From Ampelomyces quisqualis (taxonomy: Eukaryota > Ascomycota > Dothideomycetes > Pleosporales > Phaeosphaeriaceae): 64,000 nt of DNA. Under the pieces are notes generated by a model. The model made no database searches and had not been told where the DNA came from. It saw only the letters and a program-made list of their open reading frames with translations. Shown piece by piece: positions 22,120 to 34,010 of the stretch. The stretch is from NCBI GenBank assembly GCA_018398575.1, contig JAGTXZ010000021.1:124001-188000 (forward strand), written 5' to 3'. The stretch's first letter is position 1; the number at the start of each line of letters is the position of its first letter. The position numbers were made by a program, and so were the translations under genes.

Positions 22120-25100
22120 TCTGTAATTATAGAACAGAAAATCTAAAGTCTAAAACAAACTTAATTAACTGCTAACTATACTAACGTTTTTTAATAATAC
22201 GCTAAACAAATCTAGTAAGATAATACTGCTCTAACGCGCATATACAAGCAAGGCCTTAAGGCTGCTATATAAGCTAAACTTATGCGTAGTAGAATATATA
22301 TTACTACTCTTAAAGAACTTTAGAATAAAGCTATTTGCCTAGATAATAAACTCTATAAATTAGCACTTAAAGATAGGTTATACTCCTTACATTTACTATA
22401 GGGACACAAAGGATTTTGCCTAAACAAAAGATATTAGAGACAAACACAACTAAATAAAGGACAATAGCGCTACTACTCTAGATAAGAAACTTATTAACTA
22501 CGCCTACTAGGAGTATACTTAGGGTACAGACCTAAAGCTATGCACTTAGACAACCTTAACAAAGGCCTAGAACAGAAAAGTTACTTAAAGAAATAACTAC
22601 TAGGAGATAAGCTTAATAAGAATAAAATTACTTGTTATAACTATAATAAAGTTAGATATTACGCGTAAGACTATTGCTCTAAGAATAAAGTTACACGCTA
22701 GCTTAACGTGTTAACTAACACTTTAGAGAAAGATATTAAAGAATAGATTGTAATTAAGAATTAACCTATTGTCTAAATAACTAACAGACTACTAATAATA
22801 GGATAGACAGAAGACACCTCTACTATATTAACTAATAACTAGGTTTTAACTAACGCTGCGTTATCTTACAACTAGGAACAGAACTATAATATTAAACAAT
22901 TCTAATAGATAGGACTACTCTTACTATAAACACAACAAAACATTTACAACTAGTACAACTAAACTAACAAAGTTAACTAAAAACATATAGAATAATATTA
23001 CTAATCCTTACAAGCCTATTATACTCTCTAGATAAATAAGTACTTTCTAAGTATAGATAGAGTTACAGGAAAGGAACAATTGCTACACTTAGGAAACAGA
23101 GTCTATAGGATATAGGATTAACAACAGACTACAAAGGTCTACAATACTTAGAAAGACTAAGAACTTACACTAGATAAACTAGACATACACTTATTACTAG
23201 CTAGCTCTAAACTAGTACGCTAGAATGCAACAGTTAAAGGACTATGTCTAGAGACAGACGCAGTTAAACTATATAAGACGTACTGTAACTTACACACAAA
23301 GCAGATATGCTATGCTAATAATAGATAAGTATTAGTACTAAGCTCTATGCTTACAGAATACTAGGATAGAAAGGTAAACAAATTACATTAAATCCTGCTT
23401 ATAGATAAATACCTATAGGATCTTTGTAATTTAAAACACAGACTTCTATTATAGATAGTATATAACAGTAACTACTACTTAACGCACTATAGTAGTAAAG
23501 TTAACTAATACTTTTCTTAGCAGAAGAGACTTTGCAAGTACTAATAGTATAATTGCTTTAAGGATACCTGCGCAAATTATCTATACAATAAATAAATTAT
23601 AGGAAGTTTTCTTAACGTATTAGAGGAAGAAAGCATATCTAACAGAATACTTATTAACAGCAACTGCATAAACTATATATAGTAGTTCTGCCTACAACTA
23701 GAATATAAGAAGTATTATAATAATAAAGAAGCTAATAGATATAGAAAGAACAAGTCTTTTTTAGAGTTAACTTTAGACTCTAGAAAGACACCTAGAGCTG
23801 TAACGCAATTAACTTAGCTAAGCTTATTAAACTTATAGTAAGAGTTAACAGAATAAGGATAAAGGCGCTTTTAGATTTAGAATTGCAAGCAAACTATATT
23901 TTAGGCAATACCTTATTAAGAGCTAGGCTTTAACCTTGTTAGAAACAACAATTATATAAACTTTATATTGCAAATAAAGAATAGATACCTAACAAGTTAC
24001 TTATTAGATATAAGACTACTATAGAACTTAATATCTAAGGAACTAAACAGGAAATATACCTAGATATCTTTAGATTAGCTGCCTACAACATTATATTAGG
24101 ACTTCTATAGTTTAGAGAGAATAGCCTACAGGTAGACTAGAGGAAGAGATCTATCTCTCTAGAGAATTATAATAATACAACAGATTTTAAGCCTACGCAT
24201 TAGCAGCGTTTAATAGTAGATAAGAAGACAATTAACAATATTACTTTAACTAAGACGCAGTTAAAGATACAACTAGTTAACTTAGACAATTAAGGAAGAA
24301 ATACTAATACGTTATAAGTTTTAGAGAAACGTGTAACTTTTAACATACTTAAAGAATATAGAAAGTTTAAGAAACTATTCTTAGAAGAAACAGGTCTAGA
24401 AGCACTACTTAAGCATTAGGAGTAGGACTATAAGATTGTCCTAGAAGAAGGAAAAAGGCTAACCTTTAGACTAATCTATAGATTATTAGAAAAAGAGCTA
24501 GAAGCGCTCTAAGAATATATCTAAGTAAACTTAAAGAAAGGTTTTATCTAAGTATTAGAATTACTAGCTAGATACCTAATTATGTTTGTACTAAAGAAGA
24601 ATAGCAAACTACAACTATGTATTAACTTTTAGAAACTTAATAACATTACAGTTAAGAATTAATACTTACTACCTAATATTTTAGAACTATAGGATTAACT
24701 AGCCTATGTAAAGATCTTTATAGTATTAGATTTAAGAGGCGCGTATAACCTTATACGCATAAAGAAAGGCAAAGAATAAAAGACAGCGTTTAGAACACGC
24801 TATAGCTACTACAAGTATTTAGTAATGCTATTTAGTTTTACTAACGCTCTAGCAACGTGTTAAGCACTTATTAATAATGTGCTTAGAGAATACTTTAATA
24901 TATTTGTTATAGCATACTTTAACAATATCTTTATCTATTTAGAAAATAAGAAAGAACATATAGAATATGTTTATACAGTCTTAACACTACTAGAAAAGTT
25001 CTTTCTAGTAGTAGACTCTAATAAGTATAAATAGCACTAGGAAGAAGTAGAATTCCTAGGGTGTATAGTTAGAAAGAATAGAGTACAAATAAGTAAGGAC

Positions 25101-27110
25101 AAGATTAAAGTTATTAGAGATTAGCTAACGCCTACTATAGTCAAAGATATCTAATTCTTCTTAGGCTTTGTTAACTTTAATTAATAGTTTATTTAGAACT
25201 TTTTACTAATTGCTACGCTACTTACTAAACTTACACAAAAAAATATACTTTAGAAATAGATAGAAAAATAAAGTTAGGTATTTAAGACGCTTAAAGACGC
25301 TTGTATAGCACTACCTGTTCTTATAGTATTTAGAAGCAGAGAACTGCTTAGATTTAAAACTAACGCATTAGATTTAGTAATTAGAATATGTGCAAAACAA
25401 GAACAAGATAAGAAATGGCACCTAATAGCCTACTACTTATAAAAGTTTATACTACTAGAAGAAAATTACAACGTACACAATAAAGAACTACTTGCAATTG
25501 TAGTAGCACTTAAATATTAAAGAATCTACGCAGAAAGTTACTTAGATCTTATAATATACTTAGACTACAAAAACTTAACAACCTTTACTACTACTAAAGT
25601 ACTTAATTAAAGATAAGTACAATAGTTAGAGATATTAAGACAATACAAGTTTAAAATTGTCTATATACCTAAAAAAGATAATAGTAGAGCAAATGCTTTT
25701 AGCTAAAGATTAGACATTACTAGAACTAAAACTATTAACAGCTTAAGTATCCTTAAAACACAAGATAATAGATCTCTTAGACTAGCAAAATATATTAACA
25801 ACCTAACTATAAAGATTAGAATTAATGTCCTAGAAGAACTACAGGAATTAATTATACGTTAACACTACAATAACATAGTACACAGTTATCCTAGAGTAAG
25901 CTAAACTATAGAACTAATTTAACAGAATTACTAGTTTAAAAACATAAAGAATAAGATAAGCGCTTATATTAAGAAATGTGCAGACTGTTAATATAACAAA
26001 CACAGTACACACGCACTTTACAGAGAAATGCAGCTAATAGAGCTTCTAACTAAGCCTTAGACTAACATATTAATAGACTTTGTAACAGAACTACTGCTGT
26101 TAAAAGACTCTGCTACAGGATTAGCCTATAACGCTATTATGGTTATAGTAGATCGCTTTACTAAATACGCTATAATGCTACTCTTTTAACAAGACTATAT
26201 AGCTGTTTAGCTAGCGCACGTACTTAAGGATAGACTTATTAGATACTATAGCATACTAAAGTTAATTATTAGCAATTAAGACAAGCTCTTTACGTTAAAT
26301 TATTAGACTACCTTAATAGTAGAAATTAGGATGCAACAGAAGCTATTAACAGCTTACTACTCTTAAACTAATAGCTAAATAGAAAGAACTAACAGAACTA
26401 TAAAGACATATCTTAAGATATATAGTAACTTATAACAGACAAATTAAGTCTTACTATTACTAATAGTACAGTTAGCCTACAACAACAAATTGTCTAAAGC
26501 TATAGGCAAGACGCTATACTTTGCAAACTATAGATAACACTTAAATCTCTTTATAAGAATATTACTTAGCCTAAAGGCTAAAGCTGCTATACAGATAGCA
26601 GAAGAAATAAAGAAAACCTATATTAAAATAGAAAAACAAATACAATACGCTTAGATACAGAGTATTTTATATGTTAATAGAAAATAAAAAACAGTACCTT
26701 AACTAAAAGAGGGGGATAAGGTATATCTTTACACCAAAAATCTACGCACAAAATAACTAAGTAAAGGACTTAACTACGTTAAAGTTAGACTATTTTTAAT
26801 TTTAAAAAGAAATAGACTAGTTACATATATACTTAAGCTCCTGCTAGATATAAAGATCTACTCTAGATTTTACGTAAGCCTACTAAAACTAGCTAACCTA
26901 GAAACACTATTACAGCAAACCTTTTGCTATAAACTTAAAGAAGAAAATAAATTTAAAGTTAAGAAAATAATAATACACTAAGACAACAACTATTAAAAAG
27001 AATACTTAGTTAAATAGTTAGGATACAATAACACAGAAAACACATAGAAACTAGAAACAAACCTTACAAACTGCTGCCAACTTCTAACGCAGTATAAGTA
27101 ACAAGTTTAC
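22120..27110 (+). pseudogene. Degraded gag-pol of element A (gag, PR, RT, RNase H, INT, chromodomain)
   Basis: Recognisable by reading through RIP stops. Zinc knuckle at about 22630-22675 (CYNY..., with Cys and His codons mutated to Tyr). Protease near 23860 (ALLDL then NYILGNTL). Reverse transcriptase about 24535-25085 with LDLRGAYNLIRI, KTAFRTRYSYYKYL and, at 24915-24926, YFNN in place of the catalytic YFDD. RNase H about 25305-25530 ending NKELLAIVVALKY. Integrase zinc finger near 25860-26030 and core near 26070-26400, where the three acidic DDE positions appear to be retained. Chromodomain-like segment about 26950-27100 (KEYLVK-stop-LGYNN, i.e. the KW.GY position), which in chromoviruses targets insertion to heterochromatin. 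Boundaries are approximate. Confidence 0.88.
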
Positions 27111-27135
27111 CTAAGTATAAAGGCACATAAGCCTC

Positions 27136-27582
27136 TTATACGTTGTTAACTATGCTATCTATAGAACTCTAAGTAAAAGGCAACAAAGTTATTTTACTAG
27201 AAGACAGCACAGCTTTTTAACATTTAAGTTGTTAAATAGACGTTTTTTCTACAGAAATAGCCTTTGCTGCCTAAGCAGCGTTTTTCTTTAACAAACGCTG
27301 TACCTCTTGCTTCTCTTACTAAAGCGTATCTAGACACGCTTACAGATAATCCTTTTCTGCCTTAATAACTAACTATTTATTTTTAGATATATAGATATTA
27401 TAATCTTTTGCATTTAAGTAATTGTACTTGCTACACCTCTTAGAATAAACATGCACTTAATAAACGTAATTAGCTAGTTAATAGTTATAACAAGCTACAG
27501 GCATAACATCTCTAAAGATATTAATAAAAGAAGAAAGTTTTAGTTAACATTAAGTACTAGATTTAGAAGAGACTTTTGGCAT
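27136..27582 (-). pseudogene. Degraded antisense ORF between pol and 3' LTR of element A
   Basis: On the strand opposite to gag-pol, an ATG at 27582, only 43 bp inside the 3' LTR, opens a frame of 149 codons that is interrupted only by TAA and TAG (never TGA), as expected for a RIP-hit ORF. Readable segments are MPKVSSKSS, LSSFINIFRDVMPVACYNY, VHVYSKRCSKYNYLNAKDYN and EKQEVQRLLKKNAA. The Cys/Tyr spacing suggests an original Cys-rich, zinc-binding-like cluster with several TGT-to-TAT changes, followed by a basic helical, coiled-coil-like stretch. Function unknown. A comparable antisense ORF lies in the same place in the 299-bp-LTR family in this window. Confidence 0.6.
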
Positions 27583-27624
27583 AATAAAGACTCTAAGGAC
27601 AAAGTCTAGAAAAGAGAGAGATAG

Positions 27625-28099
27625 TGTTACAACCTATAAGCTGCTAGGTCCTAGCTCTACTAAAGCGCTCTCTTTTAAGCAAGAATAACTAGAGAGTATA
27701 CTCTACACTGCACTACTAATTAGTTACTAGACTAAGCTGCTCTTTCTACTCTTTTGCTTAACACAGAGCTAACAGAGTAAGCTGCTCTTTCTGCTCTCTC
27801 TAATCTTACAGAGTACGCAGAGCACACAGAGTAAAGGTAGAACCTCTTTAGTATATAAGAACTACAATAAGCCCTTATAGATTATTGTATTTAACTTATG
27901 TTACAGACGCTTAAGTTAGTTACATTAAGCTATCTAACTATTGTTACTCTTTTTAGAAAGCCCTAGCCTTTACTGTCTTAGTAACAATACCCTTTGTATC
28001 CAAAGCAACTCTGCACCTATCCGCGAAAACTAACTTTAGCTGTACCCCTGGTCTACACTGGCATTCTTATTGTTTGCTACTAGACTAACAGTCTTAACA
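27625..28099 (+). repeat. 3' LTR of element A
   Basis: 475 bp, tgttacaacc to cttaaca, same length as the 5' LTR. It is preceded by a purine-rich tract at 27610-27624 (aaaagagagagatag), the likely plus-strand primer, and followed by GTAAG. Confidence 0.94.
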
Positions 28100-28104
28100 G
28101 TAAG

Positions 28105-28611
28105 ATATACATAATTTGCCAACGCGTTGCAATTCAGGTAGCTACACTAGTACAATACAATAGATTTCTAACCTGGTAACTTGAAATAACACTACATAGT
28201 ATATATTGACGCGCCGCACGTTAACAGTTTAGTCGTTCAGAGTTCCGTAGGTAACAGTCTAACAGAGCTTACATTACAGATTAAGATATCGCAAGACGCA
28301 GCTTGCCCACCACCAGGACCTCGGTGCGAGTGTTTCTCTTGCAGTGAATGAGACCGTTTGTGCGCTATGTTCTTAAGGATCAGTGGCTACGAGCCCGCGA
28401 TAATATTCCCCCGAAATCCCGAGTCTTCGTCCCTCCATATTCGAAGTGACACCTTGGCTTCGTGACCGAAGAACATAGTCATTGCTACTAGAACGGTCTC
28501 ATGGAACTTAGCCGCTCGTCAATTGTTCCGTAAAGCCGTGCTCGGCCAGGGTAATATATTGCCGTACTTAATGTATCCATGACCCTTGGGCACAAAGCTT
28601 GCCATGCTTTC
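28105..28611. other. Transition from AT-rich block to gene island
   Basis: AT-rich until about 28250, then normal composition. It should hold the promoter of the BNR-type gene, within roughly 500 bp of the LTR. No other feature recognised. Confidence 0.4.
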
Positions 28612-29925
28612 ATGATGAGATTCTTTCAGCATCTTCTTACCAGTTCTTCGCTGTTAATCACGCTCGCATCGGCACTTTCGATAAAGTCGACAAACTACTG
28701 GAATATCACAAACGATGTGGAGGGCTCTGTACGCCTCAACGGCCTTGCCTTCCAGCAGAACGCTCTAGTCACCTTTGGCGACTATCAATACGTGGCATTC
28801 TACAAGACTGCCAGCGGCTATGGGAAGCATCATGTTAACCTTGGACGACGCCGAATCGCTCCTTCGATAGAAGCCTGGCAGCACTTTGCGTTCGAAGACT
28901 ACGTACAGCAAACTCTCGATGAGCACAACACAATTAGTATGGGCATCAGTGGAGATGGAAAAATTCATCTAAGCTTCGATCATCACGACGTTCCTCTGAA
29001 TTATCGTGTTAGTAGCACCGGTGTTGCCAAGACAGTCCCCTCAACCTGGAGCGCAAGCGCTTTTGGTGCAGTTCAACACAGCCTACCTGGATCTGTCGGC
29101 CCATGGACAGCACTCACCTATCCGCGCTTCGAGCGTATTGATAATGGCGACCTACTTATGGAATTCCGAATTGGTCAGTCAGGCGCTGGTGATTCTTGGA
29201 TCCACCGATACTCCATGACTTCTGGACAATGGAGTCAGGTCAGCAAGTATCTACAGGGTGAAGATAACAACGCCTACATCAACGGATTTACTAATTCTGT
29301 CGGCAAACTCTTCGTTTCCTGGACTGTGCGCGAGACACCGGATGCAAGCACCAACCACGACTTCTACTTTGCTTTATCAGAAGATGCGGGCCGTAGTTGG
29401 AAGCAGACAAACGGCCAAACAGTCAGTCTTCCGATCAAGCCTTCTACCCCTGGCATCAAAGTCTACACTGTACCACAGAACCATCAAATAATTAACCAGG
29501 AGGCGCAATGTGCGGATGAGAGGGGACGCTTCCATGCTTTGATGCGTGACAACTCGAGCGGCATCGTGCAATTTTACCACTATCTTCGTACCGCCGAGGG
29601 CAAATTCAGCAAGACTGCAATCAATGCGCCTGGACTATCGACACCACCTTACTTGGCCTATCGTGGCAAGATAGCAGCAGCAGGTGATAACCTGATTGCT
29701 ATTTTGCCCGATCAGCCAAAGCAGACACTTCAGTTATGGGGATCAACAGCAGGCGGAGGATTTACGGACTGGAAAAAGCTAGCAGAAATCACTAACATGG
29801 CCGGTGAGCCACTTGTAGACGAAGAGCGCCTAAGACGAAACAGCGTATTGAGCCTGTTTGTTAGGCAAGGTGGACCATTCGGCACGAGAAAGGTGCAGGT
29901 GTGGGACTTTACTATCGAGGGTTAA
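28612..29925 (+). CDS. Secreted BNR_4-type beta-propeller protein, possible polysaccharide lyase
   Basis: Single exon. I start at ATG 28612 (437 aa) because the signal peptide MMRFFQHLLTSSSLLITLASA follows directly; an in-frame ATG at 28579 would add 11 residues. The body matches the BNR repeat-containing (BNR_4) family: DYQYVAFYKTASGYGKHHV, TLDEHNTISMGISGDGKIHL, DHHDVPLNYRVS, and repeated SxDxGxxW-like Asp-box turns (ALSEDAGRSWKQTNG). Related propeller proteins include polysaccharide lyases acting on uronic-acid polymers, among them fungal rhamnosyl-glucuronate lyases; that activity here is inference. It is probably secreted and may attack plant or algal polysaccharide. It lies about 0.5 kb from the retroelement and has normal composition, without RIP damage. 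Confidence 0.75.
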   Translation: MMRFFQHLLTSSSLLITLASALSIKSTNYWNITNDVEGSVRLNGLAFQQNALVTFGDYQYVAFYKTASGYGKHHVNLGRRRIAPSIEAWQHFAFEDYVQQTLDEHNTISMGISGDGKIHLSFDHHDVPLNYRVSSTGVAKTVPSTWSASAFGAVQHSLPGSVGPWTALTYPRFERIDNGDLLMEFRIGQSGAGDSWIHRYSMTSGQWSQVSKYLQGEDNNAYINGFTNSVGKLFVSWTVRETPDASTNHDFYFALSEDAGRSWKQTNGQTVSLPIKPSTPGIKVYTVPQNHQIINQEAQCADERGRFHALMRDNSSGIVQFYHYLRTAEGKFSKTAINAPGLSTPPYLAYRGKIAAAGDNLIAILPDQPKQTLQLWGSTAGGGFTDWKKLAEITNMAGEPLVDEERLRRNSVLSLFVRQGGPFGTRKVQVWDFTIEG

Positions 29926-31698
29926 GCATGTTCATTCACATGCACGTAAAGAACGGGAGAAGGGTTACGCCACTCTCTTCATATTTCGGAATAGCAATGC
30001 TTTCTCAATTATTGTCTGCTTCCGTGTACAAAGCCAAAACAATTTCGCGTCCAGGCATACCCGCCCCACAAGCACGCCAAAAATCAGTTTAGCGCGTCAC
30101 TAAATAGGCAGAGCCTATCTGCATTGCGGGGTCGCTTGCAAGGGCTACAGAGAAGATAGGCCCAGCTAGTACACGTGAGACTAAAGCATTTGGCTTCAAG
30201 ATAATCTGCGTCTTGGTCGGAACGTTGCGCGCGGAGATCGGTGAAGACTGGGTTTTAAAGGGAGACACAGAATCCCTGCCTGATCTTGAAAAGCCGCTCG
30301 ACTCAGATTATCAGGCGCATAGAGAACTAAAGCTGAAACCCATGAGATGAAAGTTCTACAGAGTGATGGGTGAATGAGAGGTGACGTTGAGCCTGAAATA
30401 TGTACCGCGAATGATGAGATTTTAGTTAGTTGAGCTGAATAGGCTTCCAGTGAATAGAACTAGAAGGTTGATCTTCCATGTTTGTCTTTATTGCTCCATG
30501 TGGTCATGCTCCGACATAGTCTCCGATGCACCGTCTGAGCCCACAGCGCCTCGGGCCGCGTACAAAGAACGCGTTTTCGCGTAGTTGCTGACGTGAGGCA
30601 CCTGGGTAGTCCTTTGGGATTGCCCCATGGAGATGGATGTGTCGCTTTACTCGTAATTCCTGGAGATTTCCGGGCGGATTGCGATTTGTTCAGGTGTATC
30701 TTGTCGTGGCATGATGAGATTAACGACCGCATCGTGAGACGGATGGAAGGGGGGTGACAGGGGTGAAGTAAAGAGTCGAAGGTTGTCGGAGCATGGGTGA
30801 CTCCGATCTATAGGTAAGTTCGACGTTACGCTACCTGGGTACGTCATGCCACACAACTCAATGTCTCAAGCACAAGAGACTCTCTGTTGATGCACCCCAT
30901 GTTTTCCCACACTGTGAAGCCAAAGCTACATTGTTTACTTGTGTCGCGTGCCATTCCAATCTCGTCTTCGCAGCGAGCGCATGTGGTCACCAAAACCATG
31001 AAAGATTCTTTGTACGATGTAAATTTGCAACATGAGGCGGAACTGCTGGCTGATCTGCATCCGGAAAGGGCGACATTGAGGCTTGTCGCGCAGGCCAATG
31101 TTTCTTGGTGTTGGATCCAATCATGCCGATGATCATTCAAAAACTCGTTCGAATGCTACTCTGATGTGTAAGACTGCATATGCTGATTCTTACGTGCAGA
31201 TTGTGGACGCCAAACCCTCTGTTTGCAAGCAGTACACTTTACTACAATTCGCGGCATGCTCTAAGCCCCATCAACATATGTCACTCGCAGATAATTTGCT
31301 AATGTCTGAATCAATTGCATCATTTTATTCCCCTTCATTTATTGCGAAGTATAGATTACATAAGTGGTGGGGGGACTTCGACGCCTGTTGTACGCAGCGG
31401 TCAATCAGCTTATGTCGGTCCGTGTCCTCAATTCTACGCGCACGCAAGGCGCCACGGTCAGCTTGTGAGAAGATCTGTATCAGCCCTGGAAAACCCCAAG
31501 CACACCTGTAACTCGGCATTCATATAAATGCCCTGTAGACACATTGCTGTATTATTAAACTCGCAGTTTCATCTTCAGCCTTTCCACAAGTCCTGCATTC
31601 TGAGAATACGCACTGCTGGCCTGCTGCTCTAGATCTTCTCTTTACATTTCCATTTGTTCCTAAACCATCTAAATAACTTGACAACATCGACGTTCAAT
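29926..31698. other. Gene-poor spacer
   Basis: About 1.8 kb without a supported gene. Several 60-140 codon frames exist on both strands between 30840 and 31530 but overlap each other and show no motif. The last ~80 bases before 31699 look like a pyrimidine-rich 5' UTR. Confidence 0.4.
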
Positions 31699-33567
31699 AT
31701 GCCGCTGGAGGTATTTGATTTAGCCATAGTTGGCGCTGGTAATTACCTCCAATCGATCGGAGACGTCTTATAACAGTCGGCAGGCATTCATGGCTTGTCT
31801 ATGCTCAAAACCTATCGCGATGTCCACCCCAATGCTTCCATAGTCGTGCTCGATAAAGGAAACTCGATAGGCGGAGTGTGGGCCAAGGATAGGTTGTATC
31901 CTGGACTCCATACAAACAACCATTTCAGAACGTAGGTTTGTCACTTATATCAGTGTCGCAGGATCTAACAAAGAGTAGGTTCGAGGTACAGTCTATGCAG
32001 CTTGAAATGGTTAGTACAAAACTGATACAAGCTGTAGTTCAGCGATCTCAAAATGAGCACACAAGGTTACAACCCTGCTCGGGACCACATACCAGGAGAG
32101 CACGTCAACGACTATCTTCACCAATACGCCAAAGAGTTTGGCTTGCAGGAGTACGTTCGCCCTGAGTCCAGGGTCATATCTGCTTTCGATGAAGGAGAGG
32201 ATGGCTGGATGGTGTCCATCGAACAAAAATATGAAGGAAAGCGACGAAGGTACCACATCAAGGCTACGAAGATGGTCGTCGCCACTGGGCTCACGTCTGA
32301 GCCATTCGTACCAACGATGGAGGGAGAAGACGACTTTGGTGCGCCAATTTACCACACCAGCCAGTTGGCGAAGGCTGAGAATGGTCTCGGCACTTTCAAG
32401 AAGATAGCTATTCTGAGTGGGGCCAAGTTCTCCTGGGACATCGCATGCGCATATGCTTCCGCTGGTGTACAGGTTGACTGGGTGATTCGAGAGTCTGGTC
32501 ATGGCCCGTGCTGGATGATGCCCAACCATGTCACGCCGCTCAAGATCGACCCTGCACTTTTACTTCAAACACGACTGATGACATGGCTGAGCCCATGCAT
32601 CTGGGATGATGGGTTTGCTTGGGTACGAAATTTCTTCTACAAGACGTGGCTAGGTAAACTCATTACTGAAAACTTCTTTGCTGGAATGCAACGCAGCGCC
32701 GAAAAGACCAACGCATACGACAGCCATCCCGAGACCAAGAAGCTGAAGCCCTGGGACGACCTCTTCTTCATTGGTACGAACCGAGGCCTACTGAACTACG
32801 ACGTTGACTTCTTTGATTTTGTGCGCAACGGCCAAATTAGAGTTCACGTCGCGGACATCTTGCGTCTGTCAGACCACAAAGTACACCTTTCCAATGGCTA
32901 CGCCCTCGAGGCAGACGTTCTGATTTGCGGTACGGGATGGCAGGATACCCCTCAGCTAAACTTTGTCACTCAAAAGGAACTTGGTCTTCCCGGCCGTGTC
33001 GCGCCATCAGCTCGCAAGTATGTTCAGAAAGCCGACTCGGAGATCATCACCAAGTTCCCAAAGCTCCGGAACCAGCCACTCTCACGCCAGACTAAGTCAA
33101 TGAGCGATGATAAAGTGCAAATTACCGACGAGCCGTACCGCCTCTACCGATTCATGGTACCTACAGGGTTCATCGATAGTCGAAACCTTGCGTTTGCTGG
33201 TAGCTATCGGTCTGCTGCAACTACCAACATCGCACAAACACAAGCCCTTTGGATTACAGCCTTCTTCGACAACAAGATTCCAGCTCTCAATAACTTGGAC
33301 GATACCACAAACGAGCGATTGATGTACGAGACCGTACTCCACACTCAATTCGGAAAGTGGCGACATAGTCGTGGTTTTGGTGCGCGCTCCCCTGAGCTCT
33401 GGTTTGACTGTCTGCCCTATGTGGATTTGATGCTCAAGGACATCGGTATTCAGAATCAGCGCAAGAAGGGCTGGTTTGCGGAACGTTTCACGCCCTACAT
33501 ACCCGAAGATTACATTGGCATTGTCGACGAATACAGGGCGCTGAAGGCGAAGCGTTTCGAATTCTAG
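31699..33567 (+). CDS. Flavin-dependent (FMO-like) monooxygenase
   Basis: Proposed exons: 31699-31738, 31784-31931, 31979-31985 and 32038-33567, giving 574 aa. The first intron (45 bp) joins IVGAGIHGLSML, completing the GxGxxG FAD site that is split on the genome. Exon 2 has VVLDKGNSIGGVWAKDRLYPGLHTN, the usual second FAD contact. A 7-nt exon between introns of 47 and 52 bp would give TFEFSDLKM, which matches the TYEFSDFPM pattern of the family; simply skipping it also keeps the frame (acceptor at 32042) but loses that motif. Later motifs are HIPGEHVNDYL, KMVVATGLTSEPF, and SGAKFSWDIACAYASAG, the dinucleotide-binding region. The enzyme probably oxygenates a small metabolite; substrate unknown. 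No biosynthetic cluster partner is evident nearby. Confidence 0.8.
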
Positions 33568-34010
33568 GCGGCTGCAGCGCGTCAACCATTGGCTTTCGTT
33601 TTGTTTTTCCTGGCTTAGATCCTGGACCGTAGCATCATGCTGCTGCGTAATGCTTTCCGTCTGTTTGTAAACTTTGTATCCTTGTGGGTGGGTTATCAGG
33701 GGTACCGCAGGTCTCACGTTGCGCGAGCGGACTCTACCGGTATGATTGGTGCATTGGGCTGCCCGCGATCTAGCCAAGATCGGCAGGTACTAAATCGCAA
33801 AACCTACGGAGATCCTTCTTTCCCCTTGGTTAGGATGCTTATTTTCGGCGTGCTCAAGTTGATAGACTCTCAATAGACCTGTGTTCTTGCCTGCATCGGT
33901 CTCGACCTCAGCCCATTGTTTGCATCTTGGCGTGCTTTGCCGCGACGTTTTCTTTTTCGAATCTAGGAGCACTCCCTCCTGATATTTATCATTCAGTCAC
34001 GACATTGACA
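33568..34010. other. Intergenic between FMO and phytase genes
   Basis: 443 bases between two same-strand genes. No feature recognised beyond an expected promoter. Confidence 0.35.

Larger units (their letters stand above)
21289..28099 (+). mobile_element. Complete RIP-degraded Ty3/gypsy LTR retrotransposon (element A)
   Basis: Bounded by two 475-bp LTRs with matching ends (TG...TA/CA) and flanked by a 5-bp target duplication GTAAG at 21284-21288 and 28100-28104, so both ends are intact. Interior order is gag with zinc knuckle, protease, reverse transcriptase, RNase H, integrase, chromodomain: the Ty3/gypsy (Metaviridae) order. All frames are broken by many TAA/TAG codons and by TGT-to-TAT and GAY-to-AAY changes, the pattern left by RIP on CpA sites of both strands. 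It cannot encode working proteins. The 3' LTR retains more C and G than the 5' LTR (for example ccctagcc versus ctttagcc), so mutation was uneven along the element. Confidence 0.95.

Noticed and set aside
30844..31527. Cluster of short ORFs that might be a small gene
   Set aside because: Frames on both strands overlap, with no plausible splice model or motif.
32010..32037. 28-bp intron in the FMO gene giving a longer third exon
   Set aside because: Below credible intron length; the 7-nt exon with a 52-bp intron fits both phase and family motif better.
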